Below the pieces are notes generated by a model. That model ran no database searches. It was given only the letters and a program-made list of their open reading frames with translations, and was not told where the DNA came from. DNA of 64,000 nucleotides from Notamacropus eugenii (lineage: Eukaryota; Chordata; Mammalia; Diprotodontia; Macropodidae). Shown here piece after piece: positions 1-10,712 of the stretch. Made by a program: the position numbers and the translations under genes. How positions within the stretch are numbered: position 1 is the first letter of the stretch; the number at the start of each line of letters is the position of its first letter. Where the stretch lies: the NCBI RefSeq assembly GCF_028372415.1, contig NC_092872.1, forward strand, positions 551,278,705 through 551,342,704, in the 5' to 3' direction.

Positions 1-203
1 GAGGACCTGAGTTCAAATTTGGCCTTAGATACTTACTAGCTGTGTGACCCTGGGCAAGTCTGTTAACTCTCTTTGTCTTGGTTTCTTCTGTAAAATGAGC
101 TGGAGAAGGAAATGACAAACTACTCTAGTATCTTTGCCAAGAAAATCCCAAATGGAGTCTGACCAGGAGTCAGACACAACTGAAATAAGACGGAACAACA
201 ACT
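1..203 (+). mobile_element. tRNA-derived SINE with RTE-like tail, cut by window start
   Basis: The body contains 'actagctgtgtgaccctggg', typical of marsupial tRNA-derived SINEs. It is followed by 'ctggagaaggaaatg', 'agtatctttgccaagaaaa' and 'gtcagacacaactgaa', the RTE/BovB-type 3' end. The tRNA-like head lies left of the window. Non-autonomous, presumably moved by an RTE LINE. Confidence 0.85.
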
Positions 204-744
204 TCTACTGAAACATATCATAATCTATCCATGCCTTGTCATTCAAGATAAATCTTTGTCTTAGTTTTTTGGTAAATCTTATGTATGCTGGAGGCCTTCC
301 TTTTGTTTCTTTAATACATCACAAATGCCAATGGAAAACTAGAGCTGTCTATCTGTTAACCCTTGTTCTTGCTACATAGCCAACGCACCCTCTTTTTGGG
401 CACATATGTCCTTGATGATGTCTTGGGAATATGCCATCATTGATAATATACTGCAGTCTTATTATACCCATCATAGGCATATCCATTCCTTTTTTAATCA
501 CCTATAATAGTGTTCTCAACCTGCAGAAATTAGGTGAACATTTTATATGGAAGGTGTAAAACAAACAAATAATTATGGTTTAAAAATCATTATATTATGT
601 AGAAATGTTTTACTGCCTGAAAAATATTGTTATAATACCTCTGTCTCTTCACTAGACTATATATTATGCCAGTCTAGTGTTGTACCTTAGAAATATAGCT
701 TGAATTGTCTTAGAATTGGAAGCCTACTTCCGGGGCATGTGGTC
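204..744. other. Unassigned AT-rich sequence
   Basis: No open frame, repeat family or RNA gene is recognisable here. The stretch may be unique sequence or repeat decayed beyond recognition by eye. Confidence 0.4.
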
Positions 745-1060
745 CTTATCAGTGAATAAACTTTTATTAAGGGTCTTCTATTACGTGCCAGACACTATGC
801 TAAGTACTGGGGATACAAAGAAAGGCAAAAGGTAGTCCCTGCCACTCAAGAAACTCACAGTCTGAGAGAGACAACATGAAATCTATTATGTACAAACAAG
901 ATAAGATGGAGATAATTAGGGAAGGAACTAGAATTAAAGGAGTTCAAGAAAGGCTTCTCATAGAAGACAGAATTTTAACTGAGACTTGAAGGACACCAGG
1001 GAAGGCAGGAAGTGGAGATGTGGAGGGGTTGTATACCAAGCATTTGAGATGTTCTATTCC
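745..1060 (-). mobile_element. L2 LINE 3' end
   Basis: The plus strand reads the reverse complement of the L2 terminus: 'cttttattaagg', 'gccagacactatgctaag', 'tggggatacaaag', then 'gagacaacatg' and 'gggaaggcaggaag'. This is the non-coding 3' end of a CR1-clade LINE. Confidence 0.75.
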
Positions 1061-1099
1061 ATGCTCTATGGAACTTTAACTTTAAAAAAAACTTCTATG

Positions 1100-1240
1100 C
1101 AGCTCAGACTTGAAAGGGACTTTATATGATCCAATTCATCCTCATTTTATAGGAGGAGGAAATAGATCCAGAGAAGGAAAATGATAGATGACAGGCAGAT
1201 CTTAAGATTCAGAAATAGGGTAGGACCTTAGAGCTCTTAC
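1100..1240 (-). mobile_element. Degraded MIR/THER-type SINE fragment
   Basis: 'acttgaaagggact' followed by 'cctcattttataggagga' resembles the reversed MIR-type pattern (aagggacc ... cattttacagatgagga). Strongly diverged. Confidence 0.45.
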
Positions 1241-1840
1241 AGGATTGTAGAATCAGGAACACTGAATCTAGAAGAATGGACTTCTGGGGCTATCTAGTCC
1301 AAACCACATCTGAAGAAGGATCCCCTCTATAATATATCTAAGTTTGGTCATGCAGCCTCTGGTTAAAGACCCTCCAGTGTGGGGGTACCCACTATCTCCC
1401 AAGGTCATCCTTTCCACTTTGGGGTAGCTCTAATCATTGGGAGATTTTTTCCTTAACTTGTCTTTAACTGCTACCTGCTGCTATTAGATCTGCCCTCTAA
1501 AGACAAAGTGGACAAAATCAGCTCCCACAGGATGGCCCTTCAAAATAATTTGAAAACTGATGCTGGGTCTTTCCTGAGTATCATCTTTTCCAGGCTAAAA
1601 ATTTCTAGCTATTTCAATAAATCTTTATATAGGTCTCTTCCTTCTAGAAGCTCTCCACTTTGCCATTGCCCATCCTAAAATGTTTCCTAAAATGCTACAG
1701 ATGTTGTCTGATCAGGGCAGAGTTAAGCAGACCTATGATCTCCCTGTCCTAGACACTGCTTTTCAATGTAACCTGAGATGACCTTAGATTCCTTTGGGCT
1801 GCTATGTGATGCTGAATTTGCTTTTATTAAAAGTGCTAAC

Positions 1841-1904
1841 CAGGGGTAGGGAACCTATGGCCTCAAGGCCATGTGGCCCTGAGGCTGCCAATTCCCCACC
1901 CCTG
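1841..1904. mobile_element. 64-bp hAT-like MITE
   Basis: The left end 'caggggtagggaa' and the reverse complement of the right end 'ttccccacccctg' match at 12 of 13 positions. The interior 'cctcaaggccatgtggcc' recalls hAT-Charlie-type non-autonomous elements. It interrupts the L3 fragment. An 8-bp target duplication is not recognisable. Confidence 0.6.
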
Positions 1905-2012
1905 TTAAACCTTTAATAAATTGCTTTGTAGCTATTTCCCCATCATGTGTATGTGGAATTGATTTTTAGATACTGAGTATAAGACTTTACATTTGTCCTT
2001 GGCAAATTTCAT

Positions 2013-2179
2013 AGATTTAGAGCTCAAAGGGGACCTTAAAAGTCATTGAGTTTGATCTCCTCATTTTATATAAGCAGAAAATGAGACATGGGGAAGTTAA
2101 GTGACTTTAAGTGACTTGTCTGGGGTTCACACACTTAAGTGTCTAAGGCAGGATTTGAACTCAGTTTTTCCTGACTTTG
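2013..2179 (-). mobile_element. MIR/THER1-type SINE nested in the L3
   Basis: On plus it reads 'tagagctcaaaggggacc', 'cctcattttatataag', 'gaagttaagtgactt' and 'ggcaggatttgaactcag', the reversed CORE-SINE order. L3 sequence resumes at about 2180 with 'gattcaggataatgttct'. Confidence 0.65.
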
Positions 2180-2400
2180 ATTCAGGATAATGTTCTAGAT
2201 CTGTCAAGATCTGTCTTGGATGCTGACTCTACAATTCACTATATTAAATATCCCTCCCATATTCTAGTTATCTATAAATTTGATAAATATATGATTTTCC
2301 CTATTTGTATTTGAGTCATTGATAAAAATGTTTGGTGGCCAGAGACTGATTCCTGGGGCACTACATTGTAGACATTTTCTCAAGTTGATATTGAACAATT

Positions 2401-2716
2401 GTGTGTGTTTGTCCTTCGTTGCCAAAGAAGATCATGCCATCAGAGAAATAATGACATGACTTGCACTTGACTTTGTTTTGAGTGAGGGAGGGCTGTGCAG
2501 GTCACCAGCCTCACTTCTCTTCCAGAGCCATCTGAATCCAGTGACCAGATATTCATCAGGATGACTGGAGATGACCCAGGATGAGGCAATTGGGGTTAAG
2601 TGACTTGCCCAAGGTCATACAGCTAGTGAATGTCAAGTGTCTTAGGGGAGATTTGAATTCACGTCCTCCTGACTCTTGCACTGGTGCTCTATCCACTGCA
2701 CCACCTAGCTGCTCCT
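2401..2716 (-). mobile_element. SINE inserted in L3, flanked by a 12-bp target duplication
   Basis: The right end 'ccacctagctgctcc' is the reversed tRNA-like head. The left part (2408-2590) is a long specific 3' domain with 'gagtgagggagggctgtgc' and 'ccagcctcacttctcttcc'. Identical 'tattgaacaatt' copies sit at 2389-2400 and 2716-2727, and the L3 continues directly after the second. Full-length and retroposed. Confidence 0.88.
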
Positions 2717-2840
2717 ATTGAACAATTATTGAGTATTTGGATCTGGTCATTCAACTTAGTCCCAACTCTGTCTAGTTGAACTATCACCTAGTCCTCAGCT
2801 CCCTATCTTTTCCACAAGAATAGCAGGAGAGTCATTGCAA

Positions 2841-2949
2841 TACTAGGTGATGCTGTGGATAGAGCACAGGATTTGGAATCAGAAAGATGCAAAAGTTTAC
2901 TAACTACGTGACCTTGGGTAAGTCACTTAACCTTACTGTGCCTGTTTCT
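2841..2949 (+). mobile_element. SINE 5' half, split by the L1 insertion
   Basis: 'tgctgtggatagagcaca' is the tRNA-like head and 'gggtaagtcacttaacctt' the body. The text stops at 'gtgcctgtttc' and poly-T begins. The other half is at 4050-4177. Confidence 0.75.
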
Positions 2950-4049
2950 TTTTTTTATTCTATTTTTATTTATATTAACTTTATTTAGTTTTAACATTCT
3001 TGTTTAAAATTTTGAGTTCCAGATTCTCTTCCTCTCTACCACCCCTTCCCTACCTACTGGGAAAGTAAATGATATGGTATCAATTATACACATGAAATCA
3101 TGTAAAATATAATTCTACATTAGCCATATCACAAAAAGCAAAAAGAGTGAGAAAATTCTACTTCAATTTTTATTCAGAGTTCATCAGTTCTTTCTCTGGA
3201 GGTGGATAATATATCTTTTCATCATGAGTCTTTTGGAATTATCTTGGATTGTTGTATTCATTAGAGTAGTCAAGTCTTTCAAAGTTGATCATCATTACAA
3301 AATTGCTATTATGATATACAGTGATCTCCTGGTTTTTCTCACTTTGCTTTGCATCGGTTCATATTGGTCATGTTTCTCTGAACCCTCCTTCCCCCATCAT
3401 TTTTTATAACACAAAGTATTCCATCACAATCATATGCTACAACTTGTTCAGTCATTCCCTAATTGATGGATGTAACCTTAATTTCCAACTCTTTGCCATC
3501 ACAAAAAGAATTACTATGAATATTTTTGTCCAAATAGGCCCTTTTCCTTTGATTTCTTTAGGGCACAGACCTAGTAGTGTTATTGTTGGATCAAAGGATA
3601 TGCACAGTTTTATGGCTCTTTGGGCATAGATCCAGATTATTTTCCAGAATTGTTGGACCAGTTCACTACTCCACCAATAGTTCATAAATGTCCCTATTTT
3701 TTCCTTATCGCCTCTAATATTTATTATTTCCAATAGGTTTGAGGTGGTACCTCAGAGTTTTAAAAATTTTCATATGACTATAGACAGTGTTGATTTCCTC
3801 TTCTGAAAACTGCTTGTTCATATCCTTTGATATGAACTTTTCAATTGGGAAATGACTCTTATTACTATAAATTTAATTCAGTTCCATATATATTTGAGAA
3901 ATGAAGCTTTTATCAGAGAAAGTTGTTATAAAATTTTTGAGATTATTTCATTGTCTCTGGTAAATTTGTTAAAGCAAAATGTATTTTCTTTGATTATCTT
4001 TTTAAATTAGATTTATTCTTTTCTAGTTCTTTATTTTAATTGTGTGTGT
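2950..4049 (-). mobile_element. L1 LINE, 3' part of ORF2 plus 3' UTR, 5'-truncated
   Basis: The poly-T at 2950 is the reversed 3' end. The minus frame at 3733-3452 gives the L1 ORF2 C-terminal block, including 'FDPTITLLGLCPKEIKGKG' and 'VMAKSWKLRLHPSIRE', the last segment of the ORF2 protein. The 3' UTR contains marsupial-style text ('tccacctccagagaaagaac' on the minus strand). Frameshifts and stops make it dead. It sits inside the SINE 2841-4177. Confidence 0.85.
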
Positions 4050-4177
4050 TCCACCCTTAGTTTCTTTATCTGTAAAATAGAACAATACCAGTGCCAGCTC
4101 ACAGGGTTGTTGTAAGAAATAGATGAATTAACATATGTAAAATATTTTGCAAATCTGAAAAGTACTTTAGAAATGCT
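4050..4177 (+). mobile_element. SINE 3' half, continuing 2841-2949
   Basis: 'agtttctttatctgtaaaat' picks up where the first half stopped. It is followed by 'cagggttgttgtaag' and 'aatattttgcaaatctg', the usual CORE-SINE 3' order. Confidence 0.75.
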
Positions 4178-4216
4178 ATGATGATGATGATGATGATGAT
4201 GATGGTGATGGTGATG
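4178..4216. repeat. (ATG)n microsatellite at the SINE tail
   Basis: About 13 ATG/GTG triplets, probably grown from the SINE's simple tail. The minus-strand poly-His frame over it is an artefact. Confidence 0.95.
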
Positions 4217-4284
4217 TTGGATTATACCATCTCTAAGGTACCTTCTAGATGTAAGTTCATATGATCTATGTTTGTATGTTCCTA

Positions 4285-4435
4285 TCAATAGCAGTTCTGA
4301 CACTTCCTAGTTGTGTGACCCTGAGAATTCACCTTTCTTAACCTCACTTTATCTATAAAATGGGGTTTATTATACATGTATGGCTTCCATCATGGGATTG
4401 TTGTAGGGCATGGGGTTTATGAACTTTAAAGGACT
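4285..4435 (+). mobile_element. MIR-like SINE fragment
   Basis: 'cctagttgtgtgaccctgag', 'cctcactttatctataaaat' and 'gggattgttgtaggg' follow CORE-SINE order. The head is missing or diverged. Confidence 0.65.
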
Positions 4436-4441
4436 AATGAT

Positions 4442-4505
4442 GATCAATCAATCAACAAAGTTATTAATGCTTACTATGTGTCAGGTACTGTACTATAGAA
4501 ATATG
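4442..4505 (-). mobile_element. L2 3' terminus fragment
   Basis: 'caatcaatcaacaaag', 'aatgcttactatgtgtcagg' is the reversed L2 end. Confidence 0.65.
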
Positions 4506-4514
4506 GGCTATTGC

Positions 4515-4605
4515 TCTCTATTATCTGCCCCACCATCCTGGCCATTGTTGTGAGAATCAGATGAGATGTTGTATGTGACAGCGTTAGAGCTGTCAAGTGT
4601 TTATA
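4515..4605 (+). mobile_element. SINE 3' fragment
   Basis: 'cattgttgtgagaatcagat' followed by 'gagatgttgtatgtgacag' matches the CORE-SINE 3' part. Short. Confidence 0.45.
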
Positions 4606-5589
4606 GCTACAAGGGTTTCTATTATGTGAAAGCCTTGAAGGGAGAGACTGATAAGGGAAGAAAGAATTCTTGAAAGAAGCTGTTAACCCTTTCCTGTCTC
4701 CTCAGCACAGCATGATCAGCATTCCTCCCCATTCTCCTTTTCCTCCTTTTCTCCTTCCTACAAAATGGAACAGTCAAGATAGAAAACCAGGGGAGGCTGT
4801 TCTCTGACTGCCAAACCTCAAGAAAGCCTGTGCTCTGAGTTCCAGGGAAGGCAGCACTGGGGTCTCTGTTGCTATAAGATGGTGTCCACCATCCTGGTTC
4901 TGTGTAGAACCTGCTCCTGAACACCTTTCCCTATTAAGAACTCCATGTGCCAGGGAGGTGGATTAAAGATTCCCAGAAGAGCAAGAATGGTCTTGTGGTT
5001 TCAAAGTAGTTGGTACAGGGGAGGTGCTGGGCTACGTCAACAGCATATAAAGGCATTTTGGAAAAGAGCATTAACTTTGTTAATGTTATGTCTCCACTCC
5101 GTTGGCATCTTTTAAAGGTCAATTTCTATGGTTTGTACATGTTGTTTCTTCTGAGTGACTTGTGATTGTTATTTCTTTGCCTCCTAGTGAGATGATGAGA
5201 TTTACAGTCAAATTAATACTTATTTATTAAATGAATGAATGGATGGATGAATAAATAATGGATGGGCAAAAAAAGTAAACAGTTCAGCTTTAGATGACTT
5301 CTGAGGTTCATTTCAGTTCAAATTTTCTATGGAAATACTCTTTCCAGGGCCACTTTGTTACATTTTAGGAAAAATATCAGCCGTTCCATAAACTATAAAT
5401 TTCTACATTCACAATGCATTGAATTAGCTCAATATAATTTTTTTCAGGAATAAATGTTTGCAGTTTTATTTTATATCTTGGTTTATCGATCATTTTGGAA
5501 ATTATGACAATAAATGTAATAATTTGGTAGCTTTATTAACTTTTGCTAAAGTTAATTCCATAATAAAACTAAATTAGTAATAATTTTTC
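4606..5589. other. Unassigned sequence, nearly 1 kb
   Basis: No repeat is recognised. A 100-codon frame on the minus strand (4924-4622) is low-complexity and resembles no protein I know. 'tttcctgtctcctcag' at 4691-4706 looks like a plus-strand splice acceptor, without a convincing exon after it. A gaat/ggat-rich run lies at 5228-5260. Confidence 0.4.
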
Positions 5590-5642
5590 AAAGAATAGAT
5601 GAATGAAAAAGCATTTATTTAACACTTACTATGTGCCAAGCA

Positions 5643-5881
5643 AGCAGCTAGGTGGATAAAGTGGATAAAGTACTGGACCTGAAGTAAGGAAGACTTATCT
5701 TTGTGACTTCAAATCCAGCATCAGACACTATCTATGTGACCCTGGGCAAGTCACTTAACTGTTTGCCTCAGTTCCTCAATGAGCTGGAGAAGGAAATGGC
5801 AAACCACTCCAGTATCTTTGCCAGGAAAACCCCAAGTGGGGTCATAAAGAGTTAGATATGATTGAAAAATGACTGCACATT
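5643..5881 (+). mobile_element. RTE-tailed tRNA SINE inserted in L2, with target duplication
   Basis: The head 'agcagctaggtgga', body 'gtgaccctgggcaagtcac' and tail 'ccactccagtatctttgcc' / 'ggggtcataaagagttag' make a complete element. Flanks 'tgccaagca' (5634-5642) and 'tgctaagca' (5882-5890) are a 9-bp target duplication with one mismatch. Confidence 0.88.
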
Positions 5882-5979
5882 TGCTAAGCATTGTGCTAAT
5901 TGCTAGGGATACAAAGAAAGGTAAAAGACAGTTCTTGCTCTCAAGGAGCTCACAGTCTAATGGGACAGACAAGGTGCCA

Positions 5980-6006
5980 AATATATATATATGTATATAT
6001 ATATAC
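5980..6006. repeat. (TA)n-rich microsatellite
   Basis: Alternating TA with one interrupting TG, inside the L2 copy. Confidence 0.9.
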
Positions 6007-6345
6007 AGGATCACTTGGGGGGTCATCTCTGAAGGAAGGTGCCAAAATCAAGAACTAAAAAAGACTTTTTGCGAAAGGTAGAACTTTAAATGAAACTTGA
6101 AAGAAGCCAGGGAAGTTAAGAGGCAGAGATGAGGAAGGAGAGAATTCCAGACATGGGGATGGCCAATGAAAATGCTCAGCCAGGAGATGCAGCGTCTTGT
6201 TCAAGGAACGGGAAGAAGGCCAATGTCACTGGGTCCCTGTGGAGAAGTATGGGGTGTTACAAAGGCTAGAAAGATAGGAAGGGGTCAGGTTATGAAGGGC
6301 TTTAAAAGTCAAACAGAGGATTTTATATTTGCTCTTCATTTGTTC

Positions 6346-6584
6346 TATATTGTTTTCCATTTTAGACTTTTTAACCAGTATTATCTTTTGTAAAGGTTAG
6401 TAGGTAACCTGGTTCATGATCTTTCAGTACACATTTGGAGAGATAAAGCTACAGGCTGATGAAGCAGTTACTAAGATCACTCGGTAAGTTGGTTGCAGAA
6501 TGAGGAAAAGGCCTCAGGATTCCTCAGGCCGCCCAATATTACATGGCATGTTGCGGTCTGTGTGTTACAACTTTCATTTCCTTC
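6346..6584. other. Unassigned sequence
   Basis: Nothing recognised. It may be the decayed 5' continuation of the neighbouring L2. Confidence 0.35.
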
Positions 6585-6790
6585 CTCCAGACATTTACTA
6601 GCTATATGACTCTGGACAAGTCATTCAACCTCTTTTTGCCTCAATTTCCTCAAATGCAAAATGGGGATAAAAACATCACTGATGTTACAAGGTTGTTGTG
6701 AGAATCAAAAGAGATGATATTGGTAAAGACCTTAGCACAATATCCTGTATATATAGTAGGCCCATAAATGTTTATTTCCTTCCTCCTCCC
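6585..6790 (+). mobile_element. CORE-SINE (MIR-like)
   Basis: 'atttactagctatatgactc', 'tcaatttcctcaaatgcaaa', 'aaggttgttgtgagaatc' and a 3' end with 'gtaggcccataaatg'. Confidence 0.75.
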
Positions 6791-6879
6791 TTCCACCCTT
6801 TGAAAATGGCCTTGTTTTATTCAATCCGCTTTCTTTGGAAGAGCCCAGTGTATAGGACACAATGGAAATAAAACACACA

Positions 6880-7215
6880 GGTAGAGCACCCCAGTTTTCC
6901 TTTTTGTATTTCTTTTACTTGTGTCCATGTCTCTTCCAACTCCTCTGTATTCTCACTCTACTGACAGGAAATCTACTTTCTATCAGGTAGTATCTCCAAG
7001 TGTCTCTGATGTGATAGATACCTTTGTAACCTTCTCACATCTCCCCATAGTGCCTAGAATCGTCTCTATCCTCTGCATAGGAAGCCTTCAATATAGATTA
7101 CTAACTAATAATGCAGGCTTCCTTAAAGGCACGGCATGTCCTTTGTCATAACAGCACCTAGCATAGTACCTGACACACAGAAGGCTTCTATAAAAATGCT
7201 CATTGATTGCTTGGT
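6880..7215 (+). mobile_element. L2 LINE 3' end
   Basis: Ends in 'agcatagtacctgacacaca' followed by 'aatgctcattgattg', the sense-strand L2 terminus. The part before about 7100 is strongly diverged. Confidence 0.55.
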
Positions 7216-7224
7216 TGGTTGACA

Positions 7225-7405
7225 ACACACAATCTTATTTGTGTATTATATCTATCTGTGTTGACATGCTAAGCTTCTCCTAGGCTAGCTTCTTTTTGAA
7301 AGCAGGGTCTTTGTCTTATCTAAATTTTGTATCTACTTACCCTGTCATGGATTACTCTGCACATAGTAGGTGCTTACTAGGAGTATGTTGAATTCTATTG
7401 TGTTG
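7225..7405 (+). mobile_element. Second L2 3' end in tandem
   Basis: 'gaaagcagggtctttgtctt' and 'gcacatagtaggtgcttact' repeat the L2 terminal pattern directly after the preceding copy. Confidence 0.65.
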
Positions 7406-8257
7406 TATTATTTTAACAGTCACCAGAGGGAGCTTAAGAAAACCAATCTCCTTTCCTTTTAATAGATGCTGCAGAATTGAAAATGCTGTTTTTGGCATTC
7501 AAGGAGGTATGAGCATATTATAAGTTATGTTAGGTGTGAGCACTTTTGAAAATAACAAGGGGGAGTCTCCAGAGAGTCTGTAGTTATGTCACATCTATGT
7601 TAAGAGAAAACTAGACTCATTTGTATAGAAAGACTGAGATGATTTGATGGCTTTCTCAGAGTTGTTTCAGGCTAACTTGGCATTTTATCAGTTTTAAAGG
7701 AATGGGGCCTTTTTCATCCTTCTTTTCTGAATGGATCAGAATAATGGACTCCTTAGAAAGGCTGATGAGCTGAAGAATACATTTGGCAAATTCAGTTTAT
7801 TTCCCTTCCTAATTTACCTCTCTGAAATTATGCAGCTTTTTTGGGGGGGGAGGGCAGGAAGTGGTATGGAGTTGTGGTAGCTGTTTATGCAGTTATCCCT
7901 TCCATATTTCTGGGGTTGGAGGCTTAATGCTCTCCCCTCCCCCCATCTGGAAAATCCACATAAAATTTTTTGCCCTCTCTTCCTACCTGTGGAGAAGTTT
8001 GAATTATTATGGTATTAAAAGATAAAATATGTTGACATTATACAATACTATACACATATATTATGCATTTTTGAGCTTCTAAACATTTTCTGTATTGTCT
8101 TCTGACCTTTGTGTGTTGTTTATGGCTTCTGCAAAACTTCCCCCAAATTCCCATTTAATTTCTTATGCCAACCACAATGGGAAAAGTTGCGATCTGGAAG
8201 GGATAACTGTATTTTTAATTCAATTCAATTCTATCCACCTCAATATATTATTATCAA
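7406..8257. other. Unassigned sequence
   Basis: No family recognised by eye. G-run at 7842-7849 and C-run at 7939-7944. No credible reading frame. Confidence 0.4.
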
Positions 8258-8345
8258 TCAATTGCCCTACTAGGCTGTAAATCTTGTGAGACCAGAGAAC
8301 AGCTAACCTACTGTAGTAAGTGCTAAATAAATTTTGATCTACTGA
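8258..8345 (+). mobile_element. L2 3' terminal fragment
   Basis: 'actaggctgtaaatcttgtg' and 'gtaagtgctaaataaatt' match the sense L2 end. Confidence 0.6.
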
Positions 8346-8927
8346 ATTTCTCATTCAGGTGAGAGTGTTCTTGGGGCTCTTACCTTCCCCTTTGCAATTA
8401 AACTGGTGTTTTGAGACTGAGAAGGGAGTTTACATTTGTCTAGACTTCAGGAGATTTTCTCCACATGGCAGGTAGCATAGATGTGTATAGAGCTTAGGCT
8501 CAGCCCATGCTCTGTGCACTCCTATGTGGCTCACAGCCCTTCAAGGAGAAGAAGAGGTGTTACTGATGTGTCTGAAAAAAAAATGGATTTACCCCCTAGT
8601 TCCTTTCTTTGGGAAAGAAAAATAAGCAAAGTCTTCATTTTTAGCTACTTCTAGGGATAGAACAGTGACTATGGATACATGTAAGCAAATGGACTTAGAA
8701 ACTAATTTTCTTTTAAGGATTTTTTTTCCTGTGATGAATGCATCCAACCTGTCAACAGCATTTTCAATTATTATGTTCTCTGTTATTATTTAACTCTCCA
8801 TTATTATATTTTAGAGGCTTTACATCTAAGGGTGTCCATTCGATATTTAAGTGGTATTTCTTATAGTGTGTGTGTGTGTTGAGTTTGGGATATAAGCCAA
8901 AACAAAAGGTTCTCAGCTGTCATTCAA
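8346..8927. other. Unassigned sequence with a short (TG)n
   Basis: No repeat recognised, apart from a short TG run at 8867-8880. Confidence 0.4.
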
Positions 8928-9095
8928 GGCTGTAATCTTCCTCAAATTGCTTAACTAAAGGCCTCAGCTTCCTTATCTGTAAAAAGGTGATTTGCCCTAT
9001 GTTATAGAATTGTAAGGACAAAATGAAATGAACGTGAAAGTATTGTATAAACTGTACAGTATCATATAAATATAAGATACTTCCATTATCTTAGT
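8928..9095 (+). mobile_element. CORE-SINE, diverged
   Basis: 'ctcagcttccttatctgtaa' followed by 'gttatagaattgtaaggac' and a 'cagtatcatataaatataag' tail follow MIR-like order. Confidence 0.55.
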
Positions 9096-9494
9096 CTTTG
9101 AGAGGCCATACACCATCTCATGACTTTAATTACTTCTATAAAATCATGGTTCAGGGGTGTTGGTGCCATAGGTTATTTTTCTTTCCAAAGAAAGAGTATT
9201 TTCTTCCTTTTGTCACAGAGAATCAGTCCAAGGTTATAGAAGGGAGCTGTTTTGGAGGTGTGAGAATAAAGGAGACTGATTGGCAGGTGCCTGGGTATAA
9301 CAGCTCAGACAGTCTTAGGCACAGGGAATAGTGGAGAGGCCTGAGAAGGCATGGTGTAGATTCAGGAGGAAAGACTACTGGGGGTTCAGAGCTCTCTAAT
9401 TAGGACTGAGTTAAACAGAGGGTTGGAGAGACCCTGTGCCTGAGAAACTGTTAGGGAAGTAGGACCAACCAGATATTAGAGCAATGGAGCTCAG
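9096..9494. other. Unassigned sequence
   Basis: Nothing recognised. A 77-codon plus frame (9098-9331) has no domain-like features and no supporting context. Confidence 0.4.
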
Positions 9495-9738
9495 CTGACC
9501 TGACCTGATCACTCCAACACTCACCCTTTTACCTCCACTGAGCAGGTGAACATAATGTTGCTCCTTGAATTCCTCAGCACCTTTGTCTGACCTCTAGATT
9601 GCCTTGATCACATTCTGTACGACATCTATCCTTGGACTTTAAGCTTTTTGAGGGCAGAGGACGTTGCAATTTTTCATCTTTGAATGCCAATGCCTTGCAC
9701 ACAGTAAGTACTTTGTAAATGTTAGATTTGAATGAAAC
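9495..9738 (+). mobile_element. L2 LINE 3' end
   Basis: 'gactttaagctttttgaggg', 'gcagaggacgttgcaat' and 'ccttgcacacagtaagtac' are the sense L2 3' landmarks. Confidence 0.75.
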
Positions 9739-10465
9739 AGAAGTGAGCCAAGGCTGGAAACCTGGCTGACCAGAATCACAGACAGTAATGGAGGAGGGAG
9801 GAAGGAGAATTAGTTTGGTTCTCTGGAACTGTAAATACTACAATGAAATCTTTCAACCTTAAGGTGAGGATTTGACATTTTATTGTTTTTGCCAGTCTAT
9901 GGTCAAAAGGGTGGTTTAAGACAACTTTATGAGAAATACGTCTATAGGACCATGATGATTTTCCTTTCCCACAAACCAAGGTGGAATTTCAATGTTTGAC
10001 AAGGGGTGAAGTAATTAATTTCTTTACACCATCCTACCATTCTGTTTTATTCCTTTGCCATCTTTTCTGATACACATTCTTTTTTTTTTCTGTTCAACTT
10101 CTATTATGATCTTTCTTTGTCAAGGCTGTTTCTCACGATTATGTACTTTTTATTTCTGCTGTTCCCCAATATATTCATTTGGATAGATTTAGGACAGATA
10201 AAAGTGTTAAAAATAGCCTGGCTTCTCTTTACTTCAGAAACACAACAAGAGAGGGAGACTCAAGGAAGATTTTAAACTAATAGCATTTGATTTGTCTCAG
10301 TTGTTTGAAAGCTAGATGCCCATTAGTTCTCTATTCTTCTTTAAGTCAAAACCTTTTTGATATAAAATAAAATATGAAATGCTTGAGATAATTGGCTAGT
10401 TCCGTCTAATTGGCTTGCCATATCACAAAGTCTGAAAATAGTTAACCATTAGGGAAAACATATTC
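9739..10465. other. Unassigned sequence
   Basis: No family recognised. AT-rich from about 10000, with a T-run at 10081-10090. Confidence 0.4.
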
Positions 10466-10562
10466 TGAAGGAATCATAAAACATCAGAGCTTGAAGGGAC
10501 CTTTGAGGTCATCTGGTCCAATTCCATTATTTTCTTCAGAGGCTGAAACTGAGTCCAGGAGA
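10466..10562 (-). mobile_element. L3/MIR-type 3' end fragment
   Basis: 'cagagcttgaagggacctt' and 'tgaggtcatctggtccaatt' are the reversed terminus shared by L3 and related SINEs. Confidence 0.6.
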
Positions 10563-10565
10563 GGG

Positions 10566-10712
10566 GGAGGAAGTGTGGTGCAGCAGAAAAAAGCACTCAG
10601 TTTGGAGTCAATGGACTTGAGTCCAAATTCTGACTTTGCTACCTATTACCTATGAGACCTTGGGAAAACCACTCTTGCATCTATAAGGTGAGTGGATTAA
10701 ACTGGATGAAAG
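10566..10712 (+). mobile_element. tRNA-derived SINE
   Basis: 'gtgtggtgcagcagaaaaaa', 'gcactcagtttggagtcaat' and 'tgagtccaaattctgac' mark the head and body of the subtype starting 'tggtgtagtggaaagagcact'. Confidence 0.7.

Larger units (their letters stand above)
1241..2835 (-). mobile_element. L3/CR1-type LINE fragment, about 1.6 kb, carrying nested insertions
   Basis: Read on plus, the sequence follows the antisense of an ancient CR1/L3 LINE in the right order. It shows the 3' end (1255-1330), a 'cactttggggtagctcta' block (1417-1434), 'ctgatcagggcagag' (1708), 'gactttacatttgtcc' (1983), 'ctgtcaagatctg' (2201), 'tcattgataaaaatgttt' (2317) and 'atctggtcattcaactta' (2741). Three insertions interrupt it: 1841-1904, about 2013-2179, and 2401-2716. 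Non-functional. Confidence 0.8.
5590..6345 (-). mobile_element. L2 LINE 3' region carrying an inserted SINE
   Basis: The reversed L2 end occurs at 5600-5642 ('gcatttatttaacactta') and 5882-5960 ('gctaagcattgtgctaa', 'gagctcacagtctaatggg'). It continues through 'agaattccagacatgggga' (6141) and 'ggttatgaagggcttta' (6288) towards ORF2. The SINE 5643-5881 splits it. Confidence 0.8.

Noticed and set aside
4031-4303. 90-codon minus frame with a run of 13 histidines
   Set aside because: It is the translation of the (ATG)n microsatellite at the tail of a SINE, not a metal-binding protein.
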